Positions 1-11,085 of a stretch of 64,000 bases of DNA are shown in pieces. Source of the DNA: Eriocheir sinensis (taxonomy: Eukaryota; Arthropoda; Malacostraca; Decapoda; Varunidae); the NCBI RefSeq assembly GCF_024679095.1, contig NC_066552.1:14705323-14769322 (forward strand), written 5' to 3'. Each line of letters opens with the position of its first letter. Position 1 is the first letter of the stretch. Below the pieces are notes generated by a model, which saw only the letters and a program-made list of their open reading frames with translations, was not told the origin of the DNA and searched no databases. The translations under genes were made by a program, and so were the position numbers.

Positions 1-560
1 TTTTCGGCATTTGGAAAGTGTTGACGTAAGAGCCGAATGCGTCTAACAGTACCGACCCAAGGAGTGTTCGAGTAGACAGGACAAGTTACGACCAGCTTTC
101 TTTGTTTTTTCCTTCATTCATGCCGATACTTAGCGATAATTAGACCACCAGCCTGACTGATCTCCTTATCGGCATTTGGAAATCGTTACTGTGAGAGCCA
201 AGTGCATCTAACAGTACCAACCCAAGGAGTGTTCGAGTAGATAGGACAACTCACAACTTTAAGTTTTCCATCTCTGTAAATATATGTATACATGTTTAAA
301 TAAAAAAAAAGCTACGACTCGCTTTTTTTGTTTTCCTTCATTCATCCCGACACTTAGCGATGATTCGAGTACCAGCCTGACTGATCTCTTTTTCGGCATT
401 TGGAAATAGTTACTCTTAGAGCCGAAAGCGTCTGACAGTACCGACCCAAGGAGTGTTCGAGCAGATAAGACAAATTACGACCGCTCCCCGCCTAGTTTTT
501 TCCTTCCTTCATCCCAATACTTAGCCTTAATTAGAGCACCAGCGTGGCCCAGCACTGTTA
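1..560. repeat. Three tandem copies of a MITE-end repeat
   Basis: A unit beginning 'TTTTCGGCATTTGGAAA' recurs at about 1, 170 and 391. Each copy continues through a 'GCGTCTAACAGTACCGACCC' block, an 'AAGGAGTGTTCGAG' block and a T-rich stretch. The middle copy carries about 70 extra bases (near 250-315) ending in an A-run. The first 60 bases of each unit match the end of the dispersed MITE-like family also found near 45140, 48800 and 63625. Confidence 0.75.
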
Positions 561-719
561 ATGTGGCAGCAACTCTCCCACGTTTGCACAGCGCTATGTA
601 CTTAGTCGCGTCTTTTCGGGTCAGGGGGGCGTCGATGTTCAGTTTTTGCGGCAATGTTGATATGGAAGAATATTTTGAATTTGGCTCAACTCTGACACTT
701 TGGTGGACTTAATTTGAAT

Positions 720-1168
720 GCTGTCCCTCTCTCTCCCTTACGACTATTCGGAATACTCCCTCTCCCTGTTCTGAGTTCTCTCCCTTACGACTGTTCTGAA
801 TACTCCCTCTCCCTGTTCTGAATTCTCTCCCTTACGACTGTTCTGGATACTCCTTCTCCCTGTTTTGAATACTCTTCCTAACGACTGTTCTGAATACCCC
901 TCTCCTGTTTTGAATACTCTCCTTACGACTGTTCTGAATACCCCTTCCTGTTTTGAATACTCTTCCTTACGACTGTTCTGAATACCCCTCCTGTTCTGAA
1001 TACTCTCCTTACGACTGTTCTGAATACCCCTCTCCCTGTTTTGAATACTCTTCCTTACGACTGTTCTGGATACTCCTCCTGTTTTGAATACTCTTCCTTA
1101 CGACTGTTCTGAATACCCCTCTCCTGTTTTGAATACTCTTCCTTACGACTGTTCTGGATACTCCTTCT
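720..1168. repeat. Polypyrimidine minisatellite, left part
   Basis: Tandem repeats contain the core 'ACGACTGTTCTGAATAC' alternating with 'CCCTGTTTTGAATACTC', giving a compound unit of about 45 bp. The array stops exactly at the transposon that begins at 1169 and resumes at 7842 with the same unit, so both parts were one array before insertion. Confidence 0.9.
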
Positions 1169-1422
1169 TACCCAGGGGCCAAATGACCAAATTTTGGTAA
1201 ATGTGTTTCGCCTGCTGTAAAAGGTTGTGAAGTGCCATTGAGTCTATGGACATATAAAATCAATTTCTGGGTGCACAACCTTGCAAAAGGTTACTGAAGC
1301 AAGATATTTGGCAAAATCCAAGATGGCCGCCACCGATGTCTGAAAATATACAAACTGTCATAACTTTGCAACTATTTGCGATAGAAACATGAATGAAAGT
1401 TCGTTTTCTATGTTTTGATATT
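1169..1422 (+). repeat. Left terminal inverted repeat
   Basis: The sequence from TACCCAGGGGCC to the block ending 'GTTCGTTTTCTATGTTTT' matches, in reverse complement, the sequence at 7595-7841 with scattered substitutions and small indels. Shared landmarks are the 'CTGCTGTAAAAGGTTGTG' block and 'AAGATGGCCGCCACC'. Confidence 0.9.
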
Positions 1423-1665
1423 CGAGGAGTCTGATTTTACAACTACAATGAAAAAAAAATGCATAAAAACTGCCACAAAGAATATATCCATGCTAAGCTG
1501 ATACCAGGTTTTTCATTTCCTGACGACATATGATTGCGTGTTAATAACCATGTTGTTATTATTTGGGAACAAGGTTTAAGTTTATTATCCTACTAACCAC
1601 GGTAAAAATCTTGTGGCGCCAATGTTATGACACGCGTATTTAATCATGCTTTTCTTTTTCTTTCA

Positions 1666-1788
1666 GGTGATTGAGTGATCATGGCTTCGCATTTGGGTGA
1701 AGGCGCCGTGTCGCTGGAACATGAAGTGGTGAAGAAGAAGGGTACAGATACCTCGCGGACCGATTATGGCAAATGTGTTATCTGTCAG
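1666..1788 (+). pseudogene. First coding exon of the transposon protein
   Basis: A pyrimidine-rich tract ending in CAG (acceptor AG at 1664-1665) precedes an ATG at 1681. The frame runs 36 codons to a CAG|GTGAAT donor at 1788/1789. The exon product ends in KCVICQ, a Cys-x-x-Cys pair that could be the first half of a zinc knuckle. It is in sense with the transposase downstream. No intact second exon was found: the next 1.8 kb is tandem repeat and foreign sequence, so the link to the transposase at 3810 is inferred from position and from KCxxC-type N-termini I associate with this kind of transposase. Confidence 0.5.
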
Positions 1789-1794
1789 GTGAAT

Positions 1795-2395
1795 ACATCG
1801 GCAGGGTTCCATGTCAACTGAACCAGTGCCACTTGCACCAGTACCACATGCACCAGTGCCAACTGAACCAGAAGACAACTGAACCAGTAGACAACTGAAC
1901 CAGTGGTCTACTGAACCAGTGGTCAACTGAACCAGTAACCATTTGAACCAGCGACCATCCGAACCAGTGCAACTTGAACCAGTGCAAACTGAACCAGTAC
2001 TACTTGAACCAGTACTATTTCAACCAGTGACCATCTGAACCAGTGGTCATCTGAACCAGTGGTCAACTGAACCAGTGGTCAACTGAACCAGTAGTCAAGT
2101 GAACCAGTGGTCATTTGAACCAGTGGTCATTTGAACCAGTAACCATCTGAACCAGTGTAAACTGAACCAGTACTACTTGAACCAGTACTATTTCAACCAG
2201 TGACCATCTGAACCAGTGGTCATCTGAACCAGTGCTACTTGAACCAGTGCAAACTGAACCAGTACTACTACTTGAACCAGTACTAATTCAACCAGTGACC
2301 ATCTGAACCAGTGGTCATCTGAACCAGTGCAACTTGAACCAGTTCATCATGAACCACTAGCACTTGAACCAGTACTATTTCAGCCAGTGACCGTG
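1795..2395. repeat. 16-bp minisatellite inside the transposon
   Basis: About 35 degenerate copies of a unit like 'TGAACCAGTGGTCAAC' fill this stretch, directly after the splice donor at 1789. Variation is mainly in the four bases after CAGT. It appears to be intronic expansion within the transposon. Confidence 0.85.
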
Positions 2396-3575
2396 TAATA
2401 CAATTTAACCCTTTTTCGAAGGCCGATGGTACTGTACTCCGTTGTGTAACCCTTTCATTACAGGTGTAACTCGTTTATGTTAGCATCCTCCTGCACCAGC
2501 TTAAACCACGCATACTGAATTAAAACAACAAATTATCCTAGGCTTTGCATTGAATTAAAACAAGAAATAACCCTAGGCTTTGTACTGAATTAAAGCAAAA
2601 AATAACCCTAGGCTTTGTACTGAATTAAAGCAAAAAATAACCCTAGGCTTTGTATTGAATTAAACAAGAAATAAGCCTAGGCTTTGTACTGAGTTAAAAC
2701 AAGAAATAACCCTAGGTTTGTACTTAATTAAAGCAGGAAATAATCCTAGGATTTGTACTGAATTTGTACTATTTCAGCCAGTGACCGTGTAATACAATTT
2801 AACCCTTTTTCGAAGGCCGATGGTACTGTGCTCCGTTGTGTAACCCTTTCATTACAGGTGTAACTCGTTTATGTCAGCATCCTCCCTGCACCAGCTTAAA
2901 CCACGCGCTTATGCAAAGCCATTTTTATTTTGAGCTGGTCCCAGTCCTGCGACACGTGGAGTCGGGATGCTGTCGCGGACCTTTTTTTTTTTTTAGTTTT
3001 ATATTATATTTTTATTTTTATTTTTTATTTTTTTTTACTTTTTTATTTTAGTTTTTTTTTTCTTTTCCTAGCTTATAACATTTTTTATATTTCCTTTTCT
3101 TGTTTTATTTATTTTTATTTATTACTTTTTGTGAAATATTTTTCACTTTGTGTTTGTAAATGAAGTGTGACCATTTTAATGTAGGTTTCCGAAGGAAATA
3201 AAAATACAGTTGAGTCACAACAAATTCTGTTGAACTCGCACATATTTTATGGAATAAAAAATACTCTGAATTGTAAGTAAACTAATTATATTCAGATCTT
3301 GAAGAAAAATAAAGTTGAAGAAATATAAATAAAATGCAGTACCAGCTTAAACCACGCATACTGAATTAAAACAACAAATTATCCTAGGCTTTGCATTGAA
3401 TTAAAACAAGAAATAACCCTAGGCTTTGTACTGAATTAAAGCAAAAAATAACCCTAGGCTTTGTACTGAATTAAAGCAAAAAATAATCCTAGGCTTTGTA
3501 TTGAATTAAAACAAGAAATAAGCCTAGGCTTTGTACTGAATTAAAATAAGAAATAACCCTAGGTTAGTACTTATT
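2366..3575. repeat. Duplicated blocks with a 35-bp minisatellite
   Basis: The block at 2366-2505 ('CAGCCAGTGACCGTGTAAT' to 'CAGCTTAAACCACGC') is repeated at 2768-2907. The block that follows it, about seven copies of a 35-bp unit containing 'CCCTAGGCTTTGTACTG' (2505-2740), is repeated at 3339-3575. The two duplicates are separated by a T-rich, otherwise featureless stretch (2908-3338). This looks like a staggered segmental duplication inside the transposon. Confidence 0.8.
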
Positions 3576-3829
3576 TAAAGTAACTTGTCGGCTTCTTCAC
3601 CATAAGATCTAACTTTAACTGCTAGTCTGTTTGCTAAAAGTACATATGTATTTCTTGGCCTCTCAAGATTGACAGCTTGGGCATTTTGCATTGTTAGCCT
3701 ATGAACTGCAATGTCTTTTCTGATACCATTCATGAAAGACCACATTGTTGGATGAGAGCACATAAAAAGTGACTTGAGCGAATTATGAAACCCTGTTGTT
3801 GTTGACCTGATGAAAGAGAAGGCACTCAT
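3575..3829 (-). pseudogene. Antisense MULE-type transposase fragment
   Basis: The minus strand encodes an 84-residue open frame containing GFHNSLKSLFMCSHPTMWSF and then a basic helical stretch. The pattern Gly-Phe/Trp-His-Asn ... His-Pro-Thr-x-Trp-x-Phe followed by 'Lys/Arg-rich ... Tyr ... Ala ... Arg' is typical of the region after the catalytic domain in Mutator-like transposases that associate with FLYWCH fingers. It lies head-to-head with the DDE transposase reading frame, overlapping it by a few codons, where the missing central part of the transposon protein would be expected. I infer a captured or nested fragment. The similarity is recognised by eye only. Confidence 0.5.
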
Positions 3830-5282
3830 TCTGTCGCAACAAATACTGCAGCATGCATGTGGTATGCCAACACCACTGAGTATTGCAACAGCTTACCACC
3901 TGTACAACCAGACCAGAAGCAAGGCATTGATCACCTTCAGCAACAGGCTACACCAGAGTATAAGCTATGATACTCTGCATCGCCAGCTGACATCTTTGAG
4001 TACTGATATCATGCTGCAGATGGAAGATGATGGCATTTATATTCCAGGTAACATGACACGAAATACAGGAAATTCCCATGTCTTTGCAATGGGCAACCTC
4101 GACTGGAGGAAGAAAAATCTAGATGGCGGGAGCTTTCATGCAACAACTGCGATTGTAATCGAAAATGCCAAAGAGGGCATACACGAAGCCAAAAAAGTTG
4201 TTGCACCAAGGACATCAACTTCGAGAGCACGACGAAAAACACTGTCCCAAGTTCCGGACGAAACATTTCCCACAGGCATCATCACTACGAGGGACAGACA
4301 AACATCAAGATCCCTGCAAAACATCACTTCTCTGGAGAGCCTGGAAACTCAATCAGATGGCACTGCTAATGACATCTTACTGCTCTGGCGTCTTGGTCGT
4401 ATAGCTGCCACATCTGAATTGCTTTCGGTGTCAGATGAAAATCTCGGAGAACTGCCTGGCTTGTCAGCATTTTGTGCTAAGCTGTCTGTTCACCATGACG
4501 CCAGCAAAATTGGCTACCTATCCCTGATCCCAGCTTCTCCGACAGACCCGGCAGTACTTCGAGAAGAGATGCTAAGGATTGCTAAAATCTCAAAGGTTCT
4601 CGGGGACAAACATACCATAATCACAGGAGACCAAGCAACTTATGAAATGGCTCGGGCAATCAGAGACAAATATCCTGGAGAGTTTGGACATGTGGTGCTG
4701 TTGCTAGGGGGCTTCCACTTGGCACACAATTATCTGAAGGCAATATGCAAAATTATGAGGGACTCGGGTGTGGAAGACATCCTGGTTGCATCGGGATTTT
4801 GCACAGCAGGTACAGCAAGAAAAGTATTTGGCGAAAAAGCCGACTACTACCAGTCATTGCATGCCATCCGGCTTTTGAGTGAAGCAATGTGGCGTCTCTA
4901 TTGGGAGGCATTTGAATCCTGGACGTCAGAACAAGGAACGAGCCAATGGTCTGTTGCCATCGAGACAATTTTGAAAACTCTCCTTCAGAACCAAAGTGAC
5001 AAAAGTGTTCTGCAACTACAAGTTGGAGAGGCCCGCCCACATCTGGAGGTACTGAAAGCACAACTGGCGAAATTTGAGGAGTCATTCGACAAATTTCCAA
5101 CAGGCGTGTTTTGGAGGAACTTTTTGACGATGACAGATATCCTTCAAAGATTCATCTTCTATCAGAGGGAAGCGAACTGGAAGGGACATTTACACGAGTG
5201 TGCAAACATGCTTCCTCATTTGCGGCAGCTGGGCATTACAAGTATGCCCAGCAATCATTGCCCCTGTACTTGGCTGAGATGA
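3810..5282 (+). pseudogene. DDE-type transposase, N-terminal and catalytic part
   Basis: An open frame of 490 codons; real homology seems to start near residue 4-5. Residues 1-80 form a helical region (KALILSQQILQHACG ... QTRSKALITF). Residues about 93-110 carry AMGNLDW and GGSFHATT, where family members have a conserved Asp-Asn-x-Asp; here a Gly precedes the Asn, so the first catalytic acid may be changed. TIITGDQATYEMA (about 268-280) supplies a likely second catalytic Asp. LLLGGFHLAHNYL (about 297-309) is a conserved His motif, and WEAFESW (about 366-372) offers a candidate acid. The frame leaves the family pattern after PHLRQLG, near 5220, where homology continues in the frame starting at 5111. 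The protein would cut and join the transposon ends. Superfamily assignment is uncertain. Confidence 0.7.
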
Positions 5283-6319
5283 AAAACCTGTCCGATTCCG
5301 CACCAGATGTAGAAACACAGTTCATGGAGGGATCGTTCGTTGGAAGACACGCTGCAGGCGAGCACAATGGAGTTTCCCCAGATATGCTCCTGGAGCAAAC
5401 TTTCAATGCTGATGCGAAAGAAGCAAGCGGACTGGACGGGATTACGCTCAACAAAGCTGCTCGAAGTAAATGGGTTTACACAAAACCTATCACTGCAAGT
5501 GTATCTGCCGAACTGAGGTCAATGCTGCATCTCAACAGCACGCAGCCACACCATGAGTCAGGTCCCAAGCGCGTAGCACATGATAATGAATTGGTCACTA
5601 AAATTGTAGCAGCCATTGAAGTGAATCCATACACATCAACTTCGATGAACCTCATCAATATAACCAGTGGAGAATGTGCAGATGACACCGTGAAAAATCA
5701 CCTGACATCTGTGAAGGAATTGGGAACAAAGTCCTTGAACGATGCTCTGGAAAGCAAGAAGTCTGCAACTGTCAAGGTAAACCTTCAAACCTTCCATACA
5801 CACCACCAGAACCCCACAAAGACCAAGACAAAAGCTTCAGCTGGAAAAAGTGAAGAAGTCTCGGCGCTTCTGCGCATAACTCAAGTGATCACAAGTGGAG
5901 GAGACGTTGATGTCATCAGTTTCATTGGTGACCACGAGTGTAGCAAAACACCCCCAGCTCTATTCACAGAAGATGGGGAAATGCGCTCTGGTACGAAGGC
6001 CAGTCTTGTCAAGGCAATCAAAGACGACACAGGAATTCAACCCACAGCCTGCCTTCCTGATGAGCATAAACAAACTGCAGTGGTTGTCGATGCCATGTAC
6101 GTGGTACGCCAATGGTCGTTTCAAAAGGGCGAAACGTTTGGAGATGTTGCACATCGTTACAGCAGAAATTTGAGAAGTATGGCAACTTGCCTGCAACAAC
6201 AGATGTGTTACATATTTGCTGTGACAGTTACTCCTCCAGCAGCATCAAAGCATTGGAAAGGCAGAAGAGGTATGACAAATCAACACGGGAAAGACATACG
6301 AAGTCAAGGCACATTTTGA
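5111..6319 (+). pseudogene. Transposase C-terminal part and start of nuclease region
   Basis: From about 5225 this frame continues the transposase. AGHYKYAQQSLPLYLAEM is the expected continuation of the helical domain after the catalytic core, followed by TQFMEGSFVGRHA and a Leu-rich stretch ending near residue 135. Its first 35-40 codons are out of frame with real homology, so a single-base shift near 5215-5225 joins the two. Residues 135-230 are less conserved. From about residue 258 the product shows DVDVISFIGD and later VVVDAMYVVRQWS, the first strand-helix elements of a PIN/FEN-like fold. Homology leaves this frame again near 6290. The ATG at 5111 is unlikely to be a real start. Confidence 0.65.
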
Positions 6320-6828
6320 GACTCCAGATCCACAAGACTTCTTCGGGCTGTCCAAAAACAAATCAGAGCTACTAAACTTCCTTTGCGAAGAATGGAGCAA
6401 GTGGTGGTTCACTGATGGATCGGCTCAAGGGCCGACCAAAGTCTACCTTGGTGGAGGCTTCTGTGACAAAACGAAAACTCTGCTGATCACACCCAACAAT
6501 GTACAACCTGTGACTGAACTGAACTCGACACAAGAAGAGGCAGATACGCGGGTCTTCTTGCACGCGATACACAGTGCACAACATGACGGGATAGAAAGGG
6601 TTGTCATACATGCCAATGACACGGACATAACCGTATTGGCCATCTACTACCCTCGAATCACCTGAACATCCTGCATGGGCTTTGGGTTCAAAATGCTCCA
6701 CAAAGTTACTTGCCAATTCATGAGATAGCATTAAAGTTGGGAACACCACTGTGCCGAGCACTTCCGTTCATCCACAGCCTCAGCGGCAGGGATACAACTA
6801 GTTACCCGTATTTCACTGGCAAGAAAAA
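6291..6828 (+). pseudogene. XPG/FEN-like nuclease segment, frameshifted
   Basis: After a one-base shift near 6290 the next frame reads GKTYEVKAHFETPDPQDF, then WWFTDGSAQGP, and EEADTRVFLHAIHSA with VVIHANDTDITVLAI. The Glu-Ala-Asp and Asn-Asp-Thr-Asp acids fit the metal-binding acids of FEN/XPG-type nucleases. A second shift near 6655 leads to YLPIHEIALKLGTPLCRALP and SLSGRDTTSYPYF, corresponding to the Gly-Cys-Asp-Thr-Thr-Ser motif of relatives, with Arg in place of Cys. The frame then meets a stop just past 6828. No single frame covers the region, so it is a decayed or mis-sequenced coding stretch. Confidence 0.6.
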
Positions 6829-7389
6829 ATGGCTATCATGAAGCAAACTCTTGACGTCTCAGCTCTGGAGGCCTTTGCTGAGAATGAACAAGCATGCGAG
6901 CTATCGGACGTCGTAGTCACTCAAGCTCGAGAACTTCTCGTGGCTGTGTACAGCAACAAAAATGAGGACTTTTCTGCAAGCTCTCTCAGCAAGCTTAGAG
7001 CATTCAAGTTCCTCAACAACAAATCGACGCTGTTGAAGCTCCTGCCTCCTACAGAAGATTCTTTCCTTCAACACCTGAGGCGTCCTGCCCTTGCGACTAT
7101 CATAGACAAGACCTCCCATGTGGCACAGCCAAGAGGTGTTTCAGTTGAGGACTACGGTTGGGTGCTCATGGATGACAAACCAGTGCCTGTCATGGTCACT
7201 CTTCCAACATGGCCGCAGCAAATGAAGACTACAGTTTGCTGCAAGTGCATCAAAGATTGCAGTCGAAACTGCTCCTGTGCAAAGAACGGAATCGCATGTT
7301 ATGTCGGTTGCAGGTGCGGGGGATCAGCGGTGCGGTGCAGCCGGATACGCTTGGCTGACAGCGACGAATCTGAAATAGATGAACATTAG
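6829..7389 (+). pseudogene. Transposon C-terminal part with CXC cysteine-rich tail
   Basis: 186 codons. The ATG lies in an A-run where the upstream frame is lost, so this is probably a continuation and not a separate gene. Residues 1-110 are helical and contain a spaced set of Leu and Lys residues. Near residues 129-135 stands SVEDYGWVLMDD, then PTWPQQMKTT. From about residue 142 a cluster of ten or more cysteines follows: VCCKCIKDCSRNCSCAKNG, then CYVGCRCGG and a final RCS. This resembles the zinc-binding CXC/CRC module of tesmin/TSO1 proteins and the Cys-rich C-termini of related transposon proteins. It probably binds DNA. The stop is at 7387-7389, about 200 bp before the right TIR. Confidence 0.7.
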
Positions 7390-7594
7390 ACAATGTATTC
7401 ACACGTTTCTGAATGTTTTTGTGGTGTATGCGCAAAATTCTCTGGAGTAATGATGAAGCTTAGGAAGATACATTATTATGCTTATATTTTGATGCTTCCG
7501 CCGTCTTTTGCCATATTTTGTTATTGTCTGTTCCCCATTCTTGATCATGGGTGCTTTGTAGTGTAATTCTGATGGTATAATTGGATTCTTTGTG

Positions 7595-7841
7595 TATTAA
7601 AACATGGAAAACGAACTTTCATTCATGTTTCTATCTCAAATAGTTGCAAAGTTATGACAGTTTGTGTATTTTCGGATTTTGGTGGCGGCCATCTTGGATT
7701 TTGCCATATATCTCACTTCCAGTAGGTTTTTTGCAAGGTTGTGCACCTAGATATTGATTCTATATACCTCTAGACTCCAATGGCACTGCACAACCTTTTA
7801 CAGCAGAAGAAACACATTTTACCCCCTTGGCCCCCTGGGTA
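7595..7841 (-). repeat. Right terminal inverted repeat
   Basis: Reverse complement of 1169-1422 with modest divergence, ending CCCCTGGGTA at 7841. The next bases, TCTCCCTGTTTTG, resume the minisatellite. Because the left flank ends in CTTCT, a TCT duplication flanks the element. Confidence 0.9.
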
Positions 7842-10800
7842 TCTCCCTGTTTTGAATACTCTTCCTTACGACTGTTCTGAATACCCCCTCTCCCTGTTTT
7901 GAATACTCTTCCTTACGACTGTTCTGAATACCCCCTCTCCCTGTTTTGAATACTCTTCCTTACGACTGTTCTGAATACCCCCTCTCCCTGTTTTGAATAC
8001 TCTTCCTTACGACTGTTCTGAATACCCCCTCTCCCTGTTTTGAGTACTCTCCCTTACGACTGTTCTGAATACCCCCTCCCTGTTCTGAATACTCTTCCTT
8101 ACGACTGTTCTGAATACCCCCTCTCCCTGTTTTGAATACTCTCCCTTACGACTGTTCTGAATACCCCCTCTCCCTGTTTTGAATACTCTTCCTTACGACT
8201 GTTCTGAATACTCCCTCTCCCTGTTTTGAATACTCTTCCTTACGACTGTTCTGAATACCCCCTCTCCCTGTTTTGAATACTCTTCCTTACGACTGTTCTG
8301 GAGACTCCCTCTCCCTCTCTCCCTTAAGTCTGAATACTCCCTCTCTCCCTAACGACTGTTCTGAATACTCCCTCTCTCCGACTGTTCTGAATACTCTTCC
8401 TCTCTCCCTAACGACTGTTCTGAATACTCCTCTCCCTAACGACTGTTCTGAATACTCTCCCTCTCTCCCTACCGACTGTTCTGTCCCTGAATACTCTTTC
8501 CCTCTGTCCCTAACGACTGTTCTGAATACTCTCTCCCTAACGACTGATCTGAATACTCTGTCCCTCTCTCCCTAACGACTGTTCTGAATACTCTATCCTC
8601 TCCCTAACGACTGTTCTGAATACTCTTTCCTCTCCCTAACGACTGTTCTGAATACTCTTTCCTCTCTCCCTAACGACTGTTCTGAATACTCTTTCACTCT
8701 CTCCCTAACGACTTTTCTGATTAATCTTTCGCTCTCTCCCTAACTACTTTTATGATTTCTCTTTCCCTCTCTCACTAAAGACTGTTCTGAATACTCCCTC
8801 TCTCCCTAACGACTGTTCTGAATACTCTTTCCCTCTCTCCCTAACGACTGTTCTGAATACTCTTCCTCTCCTAACGACTGTTCTGAATACTCTTTCCTCT
8901 CTCCCTAACGACTGTTCTGAATACTCTTTCCTCTCTCCCTAACGACTGTTCTGAATACTCTTCCTCTCTCCCTAACGACTGTTCTGAATACTCTCTCCTA
9001 ACGACTGTTCTGAATACTCTTTCCTCTCTCCCTAACGACTGTTCTGAATACTCTTCCTCTCCCTAACGACTGTTCTGAATACTCTTCCTCTCTCCCTAAC
9101 GACTGTTCTGAATACTCTCTCCCCTAACGACTGTTCTGAATACTCTTTCCCTCTCCCTAACGACTGTTCTGAATACTCTTTCCTCTCTCCCTAACGACTG
9201 TTCTGAATACTCTTTCCTCTCTCCTAACGACTGTTCTGAATACTCTTCCTCTCTCCCTAACGACTGTTCTGAATACTCTTCCTCTCCCTAACGACTGTTC
9301 TGAATACTCTTTCCTCTCTCCCTAACGACTGTTCTGAATACTCTTTCCTCTCTCCCTAACGACTGTTCTGAATACTCTTTCCTCTCTCCCTAACGACTGT
9401 TCTGAATACTCTTTCCTCTCTCCCTAACGACTGTTCTGAATACTCTTTCCTCTCTCCCTAACGACTGTTCTGAATACTCTTTCCTCTCTCCCTAACGACT
9501 GTTCTGAATACTCTTTCCCTCTCCCTAACGACTGTTCTGAATACTCTTTCCTCTCTCCCTAACGACTGTTCTGAATACTCTTTCCTCTCTCCCTAACGAC
9601 TGTTCTGAATACTCTTCCTCTCCCCTAACGACTGTTCTGAATACTCTTTCCTCTCTCCCTAACGACTGTTCTGAATACTCTTCTCTCTCCCTAACGACTG
9701 TTCTGAATACTCTTTCCTCTCCCTAACGACTGTTCTGAATACTCTTCCTCTCTCCCTAACGACTGTTCTGAATACTCTTTCCTCTCTCCTAACGACTGTT
9801 CTGAATACTCCCTCTCCCTAACGACTGTTCTGAATACTCTTTCCTCTCTCCCTAACGACTGTTCTTAATACTCTCTCCCTAACGACTGTTCTGAATACTC
9901 TGTCTCTAACGACTGTTCTGAATACTCTCTCTCTAACGACTGTTCTGAATACTCTTTCCCTCTCTCCCTAACGACTGTTCTGAATACTCCCTCTCTCTCC
10001 CTAACGACTGTTATGAATACTCTCTCTCTCTCTCTAACGAAAGTTCTGAATACTCTTCTCTCTCTCCTTAACGACTGTTCTGAATACTCTCTCTCTCTCC
10101 CTTAAAACTTCTGAATACTCTCTCCCTAACGACTGTTCTGAATACTCCCTCTCTCTCTCCCTTAAAACTTCTGAATACTCTCTCCCTAACGACTGTTCTG
10201 AATACTCCCTCTCCCTCTCTCTCTCTCCCTTAAAACTTCTGAATACTCTCTCCCTAACGACTGTCCTGAATACTCTTTCCCTCTCTCCCTAACGACTGTT
10301 CTGAATACTCTTTCCCTCTGTCCCTAACGACTGTTCTGAATACTCTTTCCCTCTGTCCCTAACGACTGTTCTGAATACTCTTCTCTCCCTAACGACTGTC
10401 CTGAATACTCTTTCCCTCTCTCCCTAACGACTGTTCTGAATACTGTTTCCCTTTCTCCCTAACGACTGTTCTGAATACTCTTTCCCTCTCTCCCTAACGA
10501 CTGTTCTGAATACTCCCTCTCCTAACGACTGTTCTGAATACTCTTTCCTCTCTCCCTAACGACTGTTCTGAATACTTTCCTCTCTCTAACGACTGTTTTG
10601 AATACTCTTTCCCTCTCTCTCCCTAACGACTGTTCTGAATACTCTTTCCCTCTCTCCCTAACGACTGTTCTGAAAACTCTTTCCCTCTCTCCCTAACGAC
10701 GGTCCTGAATACACTTTCCCTCTCCTAACGACTGTTCTGAATACTCCCTCTCTCCCTGACGACTGTTCTGAATACTCTTTCCCTCTCTCCCTAACGACTG

Positions 10801-11085
10801 TTCTGAATACTCTTTCCCTTTCTCCTTTACGACCGTTCCGAATACTCTTTCCCTCTCTCCCTAACGACTGTTCTGAATACTCTTTCCCTCTCTCCCTAAC
10901 GACTGTTCTGAATACTCTTTCCCTCTCTCCCTAACGACTGTTCTGAATACTCTTTCCCTCTCTCCCTAACGACTGTTCTGAATACTCTTTCCCTCTCTCC
11001 CTAACGACTGTTCTGAATACTCTTTCCCTCTCTCCTTTACGACCGTTCCGAATACTCTCTCTCCCTCTCTCTCTCCCTTACGACT
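7842..11085. repeat. Polypyrimidine minisatellite, right part (3.2 kb)
   Basis: Continuation of the 720-1168 array. At first the unit is the compound 47-bp form with 'CCCTGTTTTGAATACTC'. From about 8330 it becomes a shorter 30-35 bp unit, 'CTAACGACTGTTCTGAATAC' plus a variable CT-rich spacer such as TCTTTCCTCTCTCC. There are roughly 90 short units. No coding signal beyond the repeat itself. Confidence 0.95.

Larger units (their letters stand above)
1169..7841 (+). mobile_element. 6.67-kb DNA transposon with long TIRs, Academ-like
   Basis: A cut-and-paste DNA transposon relic. Its ends are inverted repeats of about 250 bp starting TACCCAGGGG and finishing CCCCTGGGTA. It sits inside a minisatellite, and comparison with an uninterrupted repeat unit near 845-870 suggests a 3-bp TCT target duplication on either side. 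The plus strand carries a short first exon (1666-1788), a DDE-type transposase region (3810-5282, continued after a frameshift), an XPG/FEN-like nuclease region (about 5890-6828) and a cysteine-rich CXC tail (6829-7389). Long TIRs, a 3-bp duplication and nuclease plus cysteine motifs recall the Academ superfamily, but that name is inference. The copy is dead: it has at least four frame changes, and minisatellites plus a foreign transposase fragment occupy the place of the N-terminal middle part. Confidence 0.8.

Noticed and set aside
8273..8575. 100-codon frame in the polypyrimidine minisatellite
   Set aside because: Translation of the repeat unit only.
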